This document shows positions 10,329-21,600 of a stretch of 64,000 bases of DNA, piece by piece (position 1 is the stretch's first letter; the number at the start of each line of letters is the position of its first letter). The stretch spans positions 23,204,267-23,268,266 of the forward strand of contig CM060072.1 in the NCBI GenBank assembly GCA_030533445.1, written 5' to 3'. The DNA is from Cyprinodon diabolis (taxonomy: Eukaryota; Chordata; Actinopteri; Cyprinodontiformes; Cyprinodontidae). The notes under the pieces are model-generated. The model was not told the origin of the DNA and made no database searches. It saw nothing but the letters and a program-made list of their open reading frames with translations. A program made the position numbers and the translations under genes.

Positions 10329-12437
10329 TCGCAATTTTTTTTTTAAAAGAACCACCCTCTCAACTTAAAAAAAAATGCACATGCACAACGCTGTACCCGC
10401 TCCCGAGTAAGAAGATCTATTAAACGCATGCAAGAGCGTGCACAAGCCCATTTCTCCTCATGCACACTCTGTTTAAAAGTTCCTGTGTATATCTCTCAGA
10501 AAAGCTTACTTTCCAAAAGAAGATTTACAATTTTTCCGTTATGGCAGACTCACCACAAAAAAGTGAACATGAGGACGAGCACATTGAACGGTCTTACGTA
10601 AACATCTCACCAGAATGATTGAGAATTAGGAAGACCACTTATTTTGATGATCCACTCGGAAAAAGAACATCCTCCACTATACCTTTAAATAAAATCTGAA
10701 TCTTTTCAAATCTGCCAAATGACCCAGTCTGGCTTGTGCCTGTGATTTCAGCCGTTTGCAGGTCTGATTTAAACTCCACACCTTTAAGGTGTCACTCCAC
10801 TTGTTAGTCTCATTTACATTATACCGTGTCATTGCTCTTGATTTGATCAAAACAATGACATTTTAGTGTTTTTACTTAAAATCACCTTCCCGCTCTTTAC
10901 GGTATGCAGGAAGTTATTTAAAGAATCTATACTCATATGTTATTGATGTAGCATAGCCTCAAATAATGAAAAAGAAAAACTATTTTCATTTCACTTAAAT
11001 TTTTAGTGGTAACAAAATTTTCTTTTTATGAAATAATATGTACCATTTTTTTTTTTTTTCAAACTAAATATGCATAAAATGTATATCAGAGGCAGTTTAA
11101 ATGTATACTTTTAATTAAGATTAGACATCCAGGAATGTAAGTGGTAATACATGAATTCTTTTTTCCCTGGACCACAGAAATGCCCTGACATAGAGGCTTC
11201 TTCTTTAAAATAATAAAGGTAGGAGAACATGTCATGCGGTGTCTGGCTGAGTTTTGCTGATTTTACACGTTTACAAATGGCTTGAAGAAACTTGTCACTC
11301 TACTAAACTGGCAATGCTTTGCAACAAAGGTATATTTTAAAAGCTCAGTGTCAGGAAACTCAACTGCAACGTTAAGTAAGGCGCAGGGAGAGACTGCAAT
11401 ATAGGGTGAATTCATTTCAAGTCTGTCTACATATATTCATTACCTGGGGGGGCAAATATTGGATTAAGTTTATGCTTAAATACAAATTAGTATAAGTTAG
11501 TGTATAGTTCTACTTGTATAGTTTTAGTGCCACTAAATAATAAATTAAACGTGATCAATGTCTTCTTACATATAAAACTGTCAGTGCTGTGAAACCAAAT
11601 GTTTAACTGACACATATTTTTTCTCACTGTCTGACAATAATGCAGGCTAAACTGTTCATGTTTTAGGTCAGTGAGGATCAATAAAACTATTTCTGTTTTC
11701 TAAATGTGAGAAAAGGAAAATTAATCCTTTCTTAAAAGCTAAAGGTTTGCATATACCAGATAGCATGCTTAAAATTTAAATATTAAGTATCGGCAGCTAG
11801 AAGTCTGGAGGTAACATTGGTAAATAGCAGGCGTAATCACTTTAGCTTGTTGGTGCTTATGAATATGTAGAGCATAAAATGAGAGTGGGAAAATACTGCA
11901 AAATAAATTGCTACCCCTCCTGTGATGTCATATATTAAACCTAAAACTTGTAGTTACTGCATCTATCTTTAGCATGTTTCGAGGTTGGGTACAAAATTAT
12001 ATGCAGAAATATCTGCAGTCAGTAGCTAGGTTTGCGTCTCCAAAATTACCATTAAAATGTGTTTGGATTTAAAAACAAAAAAGTGATCCAAATACACAAT
12101 TTATATGGGCACAAAATCAAATATTCTGATAGTGAGATCTTTTGATTGGGTCAGGTGTTATTCAGAATAGAAGCACTTTGACATGCAAAAAAATTTAAAT
12201 AAAAGTATTGCACCTTTGCGCGAGGGCAAAAAAAAAAAAAAAACACAAAACAAATGCAGAAGTGTGTCGGATATGTTTGTTCAGAGTGCCCAGAGTCTGA
12301 GAGTGGTTGAGGAATGCTTGCTTTTTGCATTTGAGCTACAGATTCAGCTTTTCATGTGTCCCAGCGTCACATGAACAGCAACAGGATGAGATGCTGAGTC
12401 TGTAGCTTAATTGCAAAAAAAGCAATCACCCCTCAAA
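10329..12437. other. Intergenic, AT-rich
   Basis: No gene supported on either strand. Poly-A runs near 12228 and poly-T near 11046. Short open frames at 11487-11681 and 12183-12374 have no recognisable content. Confidence 0.5.
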
Positions 12438-12441
12438 TTAA

Positions 12442-13068
12442 AGCTGAAGTCTGTAAGTTTTAAAAAAAATCACTTTTTTGTCATATTGGCTAAAACTGTC
12501 CCTATGCCCAGACAGCAGTACATGTGATATGTAACCTGTGAAAAAAACTGCTTCAATTTGTCCCGCATACTGCCTGTATTTCAATCTGGAAAGAATAATT
12601 CGGGACGAGTCAAAACAACCAATCACAGCCAGAGGAGCGTCTGATGGAGTGTCAATCACAGCCCCCCCCCTCCCTCACCGCTTAACCTGCCACTGCCGCC
12701 CGGCTGCCGCAGTCAGGAGGACGCGCGTGGAAGTCATGGCGGAGCGACAGCCACCAGCGACAGAGAAACTGCCCTTACTGCCCTTGCCGACAACTGCTTA
12801 CACGGCAAACTTCGGTATAACCAGCATCTTATATCTAGCTGCTTGGAGGTGAGTGTTATCGCTCTTACCGGTTCACACTCCATGCCGCGTACGCAGCTTG
12901 GACGCTTCTGGTCGCATACGGTAGCCGCGCAGCAGATGCTTTGAGAGGGGTGGGGCTTGGAAGTGGGGCATGAGTGAAGATGAGAGGGTGGGGGAGTGGC
13001 GTGAAACCTGTTTTTCTTCAAATTTTCAGTCGAAGTCTGCTCTCTTCTCAATGTTACAGACTGCAGCT
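12442..13068. mobile_element. TTAA-flanked MITE with embedded CpG-rich exon-like segment
   Basis: Bounded by TTAA at 12438-12441 and 13069-13072. The terminal inverted repeats are AGCTGAAGTCTGTAA on the left and, reverse-complemented, AGCTGCAGTCTGTAA on the right. A TTAA target duplication fits the piggyBac or Kolobok superfamilies. No transposase is encoded. The interior (about 12600-12990) is unusually GC/CpG-rich for this region and holds two CCAAT-type boxes (ACCAATCACAGCC near 12618) and a small open frame ending at a splice donor. Confidence 0.7.
12736..12848 (+). other. Exon-like ORF with splice donor inside the TTAA MITE
   Basis: ATG in a good context (GTCATGGCGG) opens a 37-codon frame starting MAERQPPATEKLPLLPLPTT and ending exactly at AG|GTGAGTG (donor GT at 12849-12850), after 113 nt, phase 2. 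CCAAT boxes and CpG-rich sequence lie upstream. This looks like a first exon with its promoter. I do not recognise the peptide. It may be a captured host exon, an ORF of the element's ancestor, or chance. Confidence 0.35.
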
Positions 13069-13254
13069 TTAACATCCCTCAAAGATCTGTGCTGTTCAGC
13101 ACTGCTCCCATGCCCTTCACAGATATGCTACGTAAGTTCTGTTTGACAGGATCTAACTGACACAACCAAGACAAGTGGTGTTAGATCGATGTTAATCTGA
13201 TTATGGATCATCATAAACCACCCTTCTTGATCCTAATGCAATTAAATTCTAGCT

Positions 13255-13471
13255 CAGGGTTTCTTAACCCAGGTGCTCAGGGCAGTCTGTCCCACATGTT
13301 TTAAGGGTTTCCCTGCCTCAGCACATCTGACATGAGTGAAAAGGTGATTAAAAGGCTCGTGCAACAAATGATGGCTGCCGAGGAAATCATTTCAATCAGG
13401 AGTGCTTAAGTAGATTCACATCTAAAATATGAAGGACAGAGGGCCCTGAGGACCAGAGTCAAGAGACTCTG
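13255..13471. mobile_element. Decayed foldback MITE, hAT-like
   Basis: The left end CAGGGTTTCTTAACCCAGGT and the right end (reverse complement CAGAGTCTCTTGACTCTGGT, continuing CCTCAGGG) are imperfect inverted repeats. The interior resembles the CAGGCATC family at 43688 and 53673 (TTTCCCTGCCTCAGCACATC). No convincing 8-bp duplication is visible. Confidence 0.5.
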
Positions 13472-13849
13472 TTCTTAACCCTGCCAAGAACACTGATTTA
13501 AAATCAGATGCAGTACACTTGTTAAATAGGAAGATGGCACTAAACAGATGGTTATAGACAAAGAAGCAGAATTGCAGCAATGTACAATAAATTGCAATAG
13601 TTGAGATCAATATAGAGGAACATTTTAAGATACATGTAATTAAGCATGTTCTCATGACATCAGCCAGAAAGTTAAAGCTTTTAGAAAAAAAAAAAAGTGT
13701 TACAGGTGATTCCTCCAAATTCAACAATTAGATTATGCAAATCTGTGAATTACTTCCAAAACCACAAAGCTTTTGGACAGAGCAGAAATAACTGTCTGAG
13801 CAGGGCAGCTAACAACCATTTAACGCAGATATGCCATTGAACCGTGCCA
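13472..13849. other. Spacer
   Basis: AT-rich, with one poly-A run near 13684; no gene or repeat recognised. Confidence 0.4.
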
Positions 13850-14815
13850 TCAGAAGCAGAACCACAACCAGAAGATCCCGGATCTCTTCCATAATGCCAG
13901 CAACACCAGGAGAATGTGGCAAAGCATATGGGCGATTACAGAATACAACACACCCTGATTCTAGCACATTTGGAGGAGGAGAACACCCATGTGGATGCTT
14001 TTCCTAGACTTCAGTCCAGTTCAACATCATCCTCCCACAGCATATGATAGGAAAACTGGAACATCTGGGCTTGAACATGCCCCTTTGCAATTGGCTGCTA
14101 GACTTACTCACCAACAGACCTAAGTCAGTCCGGGTCAGACAGAACACCTCTGTTGTCATCACCCTAAGCACAGGCTCCCCTCAAGGCTGCATCCCGAGCC
14201 CCCTGCTGTTTACCCTGATGACACATGACTGCATCCCCATGTTCACCACCAATCACATTGTGAAGTTTGCTGACGACACTACAGGTGGGCCTCATCAGAG
14301 ATTACAATGACCAGGACTACAGAGAGGAAGTGGAGCAGCTAGTGGGCTGGTGCAGAGATAACAGCCTGATCCTGAATGTGGAGAAGAAGGAGATCATGGC
14401 CAACTTCAGGAAGAACTGGCCTAACCGCACTCCACTGCTCATGAACAACTCTTGCTGTAGAGGTGGTCAGCAGCACCAAATTCCTGGGGGTGCACATCAC
14501 AAACAACCTCAACTGAACTATGAACACCTCCTCACTGTTCAAAAGGGCACGAAGCGCCGGTACTTCCTGTGGAGGATGAGGAGAGCCCACCTGCCCCACC
14601 CATCCTCACGACCTTCTACAGGAGCACCATAGAGAGCGTTCTGACCAGCTGTCTTACTGTGTGGTGTAGAGGCTGCAGTGCTTTAGATGGAAAGAGCATG
14701 AGAAGAGTGGTGAGAACAGCAGAGAGGATCATCGGAGCTCCTCTCCCCTCCGTAAAACACATTTGATCCCAGTGCTGTGTATCCAGAGCCCGTAAAATCA
14801 TCACCAACCCCTCAC
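13850..14815 (+). pseudogene. Rex1-clade LINE reverse transcriptase remnant
   Basis: Plus-strand blocks in order: a linker resembling RRMWQSIWAITEY (about 13911-13950), [12 protein letters not shown] DFS/FNT block around 14000-14035, [20 protein letters not shown] (14053 on), [25 protein letters not shown] (the catalytic ADD, near 14270), then after a frameshift YREEVEQLVGWCRDNSLILN, then FYRSTIESVLTSCLTVW and RRVVRTAERIIGAPLPS (14608-14760). The order and wording are those of the Rex1/Babar LINE clade. At least three frame changes and a missing RT fingers region make it non-functional. Confidence 0.8.
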
Positions 14816-15450
14816 TAGGGCTGGGTACCGAACATCGGTTCTTTTTTCGTACCGACCGAAATGCTTCGGTTCTGCAGAGTATCGAAACATGCCTCGTCTT
14901 TCGGTACCAAGTTTCGGTGATTGGCTGTAACACTTAACGTGATTGCGTCATCCAGGAAAAATACACAGGTGGTCACGCCTACAGCCAGGGTTCATGTGTA
15001 TCTGTTGTGAACTGGTTGCGAGCGTCGTGGAACCCCTTTAAAATGCCCCCCAGGTCAAAAGTGTGGCTTCACTTTATTAAGACTGATGCCAATAGTGCGC
15101 AATGCAATACATCGTGCACGGTAACAATTTAAGAGCAGAAAGTTGCTCGGTGTTTGACTGCAAGAAGAGCGGACCGCAGCAGGCGCTCTCATCAGCCCAT
15201 GGGCAGTGCAAAGCCAGAGTGGAGTGAATCATGCTGCTTTCTCACCGGACACAACAAGAGCAGCAAAATCGCGTCTGCTGCTTCCTTTTTGCTGCTTGTA
15301 CCAGTTTAGTTCTGACGCGCGGCTGAAGCAGCTTTGCTGCTCTGGCTGCGCGGTGCAAAAGTGGGTCTGACGCGCTTGGGGCGGAGCTACTCTATCCTTT
15401 CTCTGCCTTGCAGCTATATTTGCTGTGATCAGTGGGAATAAAGTAGTTTT
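14816..15450 (+). mobile_element. hAT transposon 5' fragment with BED-finger coding remnant
   Basis: Begins AGGGCTGGGTACCGAA, a hAT-type terminus, with internal echoes of TTCGGTACC. From about 15046 the plus strand reads RSKVWLHFIKTDANSAQCNT, which resembles the start of a BED-type zinc finger as found at the N-terminus of hAT transposases. The frame then breaks. No right terminus is present, so this is a 5' fragment of a once-autonomous element. Confidence 0.55.
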
Positions 15451-15727
15451 ATTATGTTTTTAAGTGGGAAAATCCACCTGAAAACTTAATCAGTGCAGCC
15501 AGTTCATCCTGCCTTCCAATAGTTCTGTCGGAGCCGCTCAGACCCCCACATACCAGCGGTGCGCTGTCAGTAGGATCCCATTCAACAGGCTTGTTTGTCT
15601 CCTGAGAAAGCAGACATGTTAATTTTTCTAAAGAAAAACTGCTAAATAAAAAGGTCCTCACAATGTAACAGAGCATATTAGACACTGACTTGTTTGAAAC
15701 TGTTCTTCTTCACTGAAAAAAAATATG

Positions 15728-16356
15728 CAGAGATGGCAAAAGTACTCACTTTCCGTACTTGAGTAAAAGTACAGATACTTGTGTTAAAAAATACTCTGGT
15801 AAAAGTGGAAGTACTGATTAAACTTCTTTACTCAAGTAAAAGTAACAAAGTACAGGCTTGTAAATTTACTTAAAGTATAAAAGTAAAAGTAGAAACCACT
15901 TTTTTCATGCCGTTGCCTACATTTTAAATAGATGTCTGCCAATAGGACTAGATCTCCGTTGTGTTCATTTCCAATCATCTCGTCGTCCATACTACTATGC
16001 TAACGCCACCGCCACCAAGCTGCAATGATTTCCCGCGAATGAATACCGCCGAATTTGTCGATTCATCTTGTAGTGGTGCGTCAAATGCAACATAGATTCC
16101 CATCCAATTAGATTGAATTTGGTATTGACGACGTGAAAAATAATAATGGTAACTCCATTGAAATGATTCAAAACTAAAGTAACGAGCCAATTTTTTAAAA
16201 TGTAAGGAGTAGAAAGTACAGATATTTGTGTAAAAATGTAAGGAGTAGAAGTAAAAAGTCGCCATAACAATAAGTAGTAAAGTAAAGTAAAAATATCAGA
16301 AAAATCTACTTGAGTACAGTAACGAAGTATTTGTACTTCGTTACTTCCCATCTCTG
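15728..16356 (+). mobile_element. hAT MITE copy A (perfect 8-bp target duplication)
   Basis: Element runs from CAGAGATGGCAAAAGTACTC to TTCGTTACTTCCCATCTCTG. It is flanked by AAAATATG at 15720-15727 and an identical AAAATATG at 16357-16364, an 8-bp duplication diagnostic of hAT-type insertion. The inverted ends share CAGAGATGG; subterminal regions are full of AAGTAC/GTACTT words. It has no transposase. A minus-strand open frame across most of it is also open in the inverted copy at 28569. Confidence 0.85.
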
Positions 16357-16521
16357 AAAATATGTAAGAGGAAAAATGGAAAAAAAAAACAACCTTAAAA
16401 TAAAACTGCTGCACTTTTATGAATGGAACTTTTCATTTCACTGCTGCTCATTTACTGTTGGAAAAGCTGTATGCATCGAAATATACTTCGTGTATACAAA
16501 ATGACAATAAAATTTGTCTAA

Positions 16522-16858
16522 GGCTATGTTCACACTGCAGCCTGAAGCACAGAAGCAAGAAGAAAAACAATAATGCGGAGAGAGGTCTTTTTTAACCATC
16601 TTGAAAAGATTCCATTTTTAAGGTCGGGAAAAATCATTAGTTGTGCTCCAGCACTACAATCCATGTTTACTTCAGTAAACACAGAGCATGCATGCTTGTG
16701 ATGTCATTATGTCCTCCACTGTGCATGCGGGACATCTGAGTTGTATGAATGCATTTCACACAGGAGATCACATACAAGTCGTATATATTTAGAAATGTGA
16801 ACGGCAACGCAATAAAAAAATCGGAATTGATCATGAAGGCCTGCAGTTTGAACATAGC
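16522..16858. mobile_element. MITE with GGCTATGTTCACACTGCAG termini
   Basis: Left end GGCTATGTTCACACTGCAG, right end reverse complement GGCTATGTTCAAACTGCAG (18 of 19 identical). Flanked by CTAA on both sides (16518-16521 and 16859-16862), so the target duplication is probably 4 bp. No coding content. Confidence 0.7.
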
Positions 16859-16885
16859 CTAAGATTATACTACAGGGCACAAACA

Positions 16886-17611
16886 CACATGTGATTTATA
16901 CATGCACAGGACAACATCCACACATGCACAGTATGATTCACACAAGCACAAAAAAATCCAAACACACACAGGACAAGATCCACACACACACACACACAGA
17001 ATGATTCACGCAAGCACAAAAACATCCACACAAGCACAGCAGGATTCACAAAAGCACACAAGATCCACACATACACAGAAAAAGATTCATCAAAGTAATT
17101 CTGGTCCATAAACAATTATAAATTCAATTGCAAAGTATCAGTAGTCTTTAAACTTCACTGCATTTGTGTGTGGAGTTTTGAGACTCCCCTGACGTGCCTC
17201 AATACACAAATGCATTTTTTTTAAAAAGGGAATGGTTTGCCACCAATCACAAAGCTCCCTTGTATAAGTCAATCACAAGAAACTACTCCACATGGGATGA
17301 CTTACCCCCAGATCCCACATCCTCCATCTCCATCATCTTATAGGCCTACTTTGCATGTGTGGATCTTGTGTGCTTGTGTGAATCATTCTGTGTGTGTGTG
17401 GATCTTGTGTGCTTGCGTGAATCGTGAAGTGCATGTGTGGATCTTGTGTGCTTGCGTGAATCGTGATGTGCATGTGTGGATCTTGTGTGCTTGCGTGAAT
17501 CGTGAAGTGCATGTGTGGATCTTGTGTGCTTGTGTGAATCGTGATGTGCATGTGTGGATCTTGTTGTTTCTCTGTGTGGATTTGTCCTGTGCATGTATAA
17601 ATCACATATGT
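16886..17611. repeat. Large inverted repeat with minisatellite arms
   Basis: The left arm (about 16886-17090) is rich in CACAC/AAGCACA/GATCCACACA. The right arm (about 17345-17611) is its reverse complement. The outer ends match closely: left TGTGATTTATACATGCACAG corresponds to right CTGTGCATGTATAAATCACA. The spacer of about 250 bp is unrelated unique sequence. Potential to form a long hairpin or cruciform. Confidence 0.75.
17357..17565 (+). repeat. 39-bp minisatellite, about five units
   Basis: Unit TGTGGATCTTGTGTGCTTGC followed by GTGAATCGTGAWGTGCATG (39 bp). Being a multiple of three it produces a spurious repeated peptide (HVWILCACVNRDV) on the plus strand and another on the minus strand. 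Confidence 0.8.
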
Positions 17612-18425
17612 ATATTTGTTAAAATTGAGACTGATCTAGCTTCATACTTAGTCACATATTTTACCATAAAAGTAAAAAGATTGTCCAGACAGTGTTTACT
17701 TTGTAAACATTGGTGCAATCAGCAGACGTAATCAGTTCTATTGACAATGGAACAACACTGTTATGTATTTTGGCCATTGCTTGGCAGTATTTCCTCACAC
17801 ATCCATCAGCTTGCAAGATTCCAAGGCTTTAGCCCTTGCCTTATTGGATTGCAATGTTCATATTATATATACCGAGAACTAATGTCTAATCCTTCTTTGC
17901 ATCCAATACTTATTAGCATATATAGTTTTCTTTTTACTCTCTTTGTGAAAATTTTCCTTTGGGGATATGCTGCCTAGCCATACTCTAGTACTTGCTTGCT
18001 TAGTTACTTCCACGATATCATACCTCTGGTTTCCTCAAGTTTGCAAACAAAAGCGTAACACACACAGAAATAAAATATAATAAGTCAAAAATGTCCCATT
18101 ATTTAGCCTGAAAGCCATTGTAGACACTACAGTTGGAAAAGTTGAAGTGTTTGACCTTTACCTCCTTAGCATGCCATCAGTTGCTGTAGAAAGCCTGTTA
18201 ATCACTCATTCTTTAAGTTACCTAAAATATGGAGGATTTGGAACAAGTGGGTCTTTAGAACAATCATTGGGAACCACTGGTCTAAATGAATTAAGCAGAT
18301 TTTCAGCAGTTACTTGGAGATGGTTATTAAAAGTCTCCAAGTCAAATATTTTAAAATTTAGTTTTTCAAAATACTAATGAGATGCTGTGTGTTTAGCTTC
18401 CTAATCTATTTTAGAATTATATTTC
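17612..18425. other. Unique spacer
   Basis: No gene or repeat recognised; only short chance frames. Confidence 0.4.
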
Positions 18426-18640
18426 CATCCATCTTCTCCCCCATATTCCACCAGGCTCACTGTGGGTCTGGTGCATAGCAACCATGCACACACACACAAG
18501 GAAGCACCCAAACAGAATCCACACATGCAAAAGGAGAACATGCAAACTGCAGAAATACTCTAGGCCAGGAATCATACCCAGAACCCTCTTGCACATGGCA
18601 ACAGTGCAACAAACTGCGCTACAGTTCAGCCCTAAAATTA
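18426..18640 (-). repeat. Fish interspersed repeat (TCCATCCATCTTCT end)
   Basis: Starts TTTCCATCCATCTTCTCCCC and includes GAACATGCAAACTGCAGAAA, GGCCAGGAATCATACCCAGA and GCAACAGTGCAACAAACTGC. These are recognisable pieces of a very common fish repeat whose opposite end is the GGATGGAT tail seen at 10210-10328. Old copy. Confidence 0.6.
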
Positions 18641-21180
18641 ACTAAATTAGAATAATTTTGGAAAACTTTAGTGACTAAACAAAGGAAATATATGTACAGT
18701 ATACTTTACCTAGTTAATACCTCTATTATACAATTTTATTATTTACAAAAGAAAAACAATGAGGACGCAAAATATTAAAAGTACAGGGTTCAGTTCCCAT
18801 GGATGTCGCTCACTGGCTTGTGTCTTTAAAGATCAGATATCCAATGAGTCTTGTTTCCATGACTAGTTGCCAGACTTATACACACCACCCTGGCTTTTAC
18901 TCAGAAAATTTTTAGCAGTCTTTCTGAGGCCGTTTGAAGTTAGGAAATATGTTCAAAGTCGTAACTAGCACAGAACTGCAGACTTGTCATCCCAGCGTAT
19001 ACCCTGCTGATCTTACAGTAAGCCCATTGTCCTCCAAGAACCAAGACGTAATTCTGTATTACAGCACTGATATGTAATCATCCAAATCTTTGTTTTGTTG
19101 CAACAGAGATTAAAGGACAAGGAAACAGTCATTCAAACTGTGCAAAATGTCACATGTATCCCTTAGACTCAAAATACAGAATTGAAAAGGCAGCATTTTA
19201 GTTTGAAAGAAGCTCATCTAAGGGCTAAAAATATTTCTCTAGTGATAAGACCAACAACGGTCTGATGTTGCTTTTGTAAACTTACAGTAGGTTATAAAAA
19301 CAGAGCTTTGTTTTGGCCTTCGCATGTTTTTAAGTCTTTTAGGAAAGGGATGTAGATAATTTCCATGCACACATCCTGTTCCTGAAATTCCTTTTGCTTA
19401 GTTAGATATCTGTTTTTTATGATGATTATGTATAACTTTGGATCATTATTCACACATATTTTATTCTTTCTTTCAAATTCCAAAAGAGAAATATTCATTG
19501 CTTCTGTTTTTCTTAAATCTTCTTTCTTAAATTTCTTAAATGTTTTGTAATGATCATTTTGGGACACTTGCCGGTAGGCTCTAATGATCTCATTGATGAC
19601 GTTTTCACACTCTGGAAATGTTCGTCAGAGGTCCACAAGGATGAAATACCAGACAAACAGCCCAGACCTAACATGTAAGGCACATAATAACACTAACAAA
19701 ATCTGTATTGCATAAAATTATTACTAATTTAAAAAAAAAAATTCCCAGAACTAAAAGGCTATAACAGCTGACAGAGTTGAAAGGAGCTCACAGCGCTCCA
19801 ACCCACAGTGTGTGTTTACTTGAACAAGAAGTCATGTGACTATTTTTTTTTACTCAGGAAATTTGATTTTTTTTATTTATTTTTTGGAGATTGACAAAGA
19901 TCAGTGGCACTCATGATTAGCACCTGATCCACATGCTTGAGATTTTTTGTTTTCCAGTCATAATAGAAATTATCACGTACTCAAAGTTGCTCGCTTACAA
20001 GCAAAAAGTAATGTATCTTGTACAAATTTCCCCAGCACTTAGATCTGATCCCTCTGCTCACACTTCGCTAACAGGGCTGCATACATGTATTTTCTGTCTC
20101 TTTCAAAATAGAGTATTTTAAGGTAAATTTTACACCTTCAAATCTATTTATTAATGTAAGTTTAACATTTGTCATTGTTCTCATCACTTTCCTTTTCTTT
20201 GATGGTCACCTGGTTATGTGCTGCCATGCACAACACGCAGTGCTGATAGAGAACAAGTGTTTTCAATCAGCCTAATGAGGAAAGTCCACAGTGATTGAGA
20301 GGTAGGGTAGATGTTTTGGGATTTGTTTAGGTTTAGGTTACAGTTACGTTACAGTTTAGCTTTATTTTGTTAAAGTTGAATGTAAATGTTTTTGTTTCGT
20401 TTTTGTTTTCCTTGAGCTCATTTGGTTAACTGTTTCCCAAGTGAAAAATGGTTGTTGGTTTTTTTCCCACCCCTTAACTAGAATTGGTTTAGTCCATTCT
20501 TTAATAAAGGCCGCGTTGTTTGTCAGCTGTGATCTGACAGAACAAGAAAAAACAAAAAAAAAATCAAAATAATAGTGAACGCTGCAGAAAAGTATCTTGA
20601 AGTGAGAGATTTAAACTGGGAAATGGTGGAAAGCATGATGGGAAAACCAATAGGACCATCAGAAACTTGCAGAGTGACAATAACTTAAAGATAAATTAGA
20701 AATTATGAGGGCAAAGTGACTACATATTTATTATGTTGGGTTGGGTTAAGTTAAACAGTTCGGATATTACTATGTTTTGCTATTACTATGCTTTCTGGGG
20801 GTGAGTCTTATTTCCTGTTTCCTTGCTTAACTCCTTATCAGTTTGTGCCTGTAACACACTTTTAACTAGTTTGCCAACAGCCATAAAACCTCACAAGAAG
20901 AAGAAGTTGTGATCTGACAAATCCATTTGTGTTGATTATACAGAGGATTAAAAAAAAAGGACAGGGACAGAAAAATAGTAGAAACAGTCAGAGTTCAACT
21001 AGCTGTGAGCCCTGATCCAAAAGTAAATGGTACAATATGCTAAAGAAGTCAAAGTTGACAAGATCCTGTTTTTATAGCATATGTGATCAACAGCACAAAC
21101 CATGTAAAAAACAAAACTTAAAAAAATAACATTATAGTGAAAGGATCAGAGAAGGACTTTGGGATGAAGGGTGTAAAATG
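18641..21180. other. Intergenic or intronic DNA
   Basis: No gene supported. Microsatellite-poor, with poly-A/T runs at 19729 and 20550. The part from about 20480 may belong to the LINE whose endonuclease remnant starts at 21230. Confidence 0.4.
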
Positions 21181-21600
21181 GGAGCATATAAAACATTATG
21201 GGGAGATGTGGAAACCTGGAACAAGGGGGAATAGGGCTGTATGATCATTTTAAAACGGAACGCAAGAAGTTTAATATCAAACGGTCAAGAATTTAAAGGA
21301 TTCATTAACAACACTATCAATAAACCAGACATCATTTGTCTTCATGAAGCGTGGCTTAAATCTCATTTACATTTAGTATTGAAAGGATATATTAGCATAA
21401 GAAGAGATTAAAAGAGGGTAGGAGAGGAGGGTGTATTATATTTAGAACAGAAGGAATTAAATATAGATTAACAAAAGGGTCAGATTTGCAGTTTAACTAT
21501 AGAAATATGGGTAGGAGTTAAAAACGTTAAAGTTCTTAATTTTTATAACCCTTTAAAATCGTCCCAGGGACCTGAATTGGAAGGTAAGCTACATTTTAAC
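21181..21600 (+). pseudogene. LINE endonuclease N-terminal remnant
   Basis: Plus-strand reading across about 21240-21560 gives WNARSL-like SLISNGQEFKGFINNTINKP, then DIICLHEAWLKSHLHLVLKG, YISIRRD, and after stops VEIWVGVKNVKVLNFYNP. This is the start of an APE-type LINE endonuclease: N-rich first block, the E(T/A)WL catalytic Glu block, and NFYNP. It has several stops. It is not of the L2 type seen at 2.5 kb and resembles I/Nimbus-type fish LINEs, but the clade is uncertain. Confidence 0.6.

Noticed and set aside
15995..16414. 139-codon minus-strand frame as a protein-coding gene
   Set aside because: Most of it lies within a non-autonomous hAT MITE. Differences from the other copy are mostly amino-acid changing, as expected for neutral drift.
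17237..17731. 164-codon frame with repeated HVWILCACVNR units, and two minus-strand repeats
   Set aside because: The repeats come from a 39-bp minisatellite whose length is a multiple of three. All frames are open by construction.
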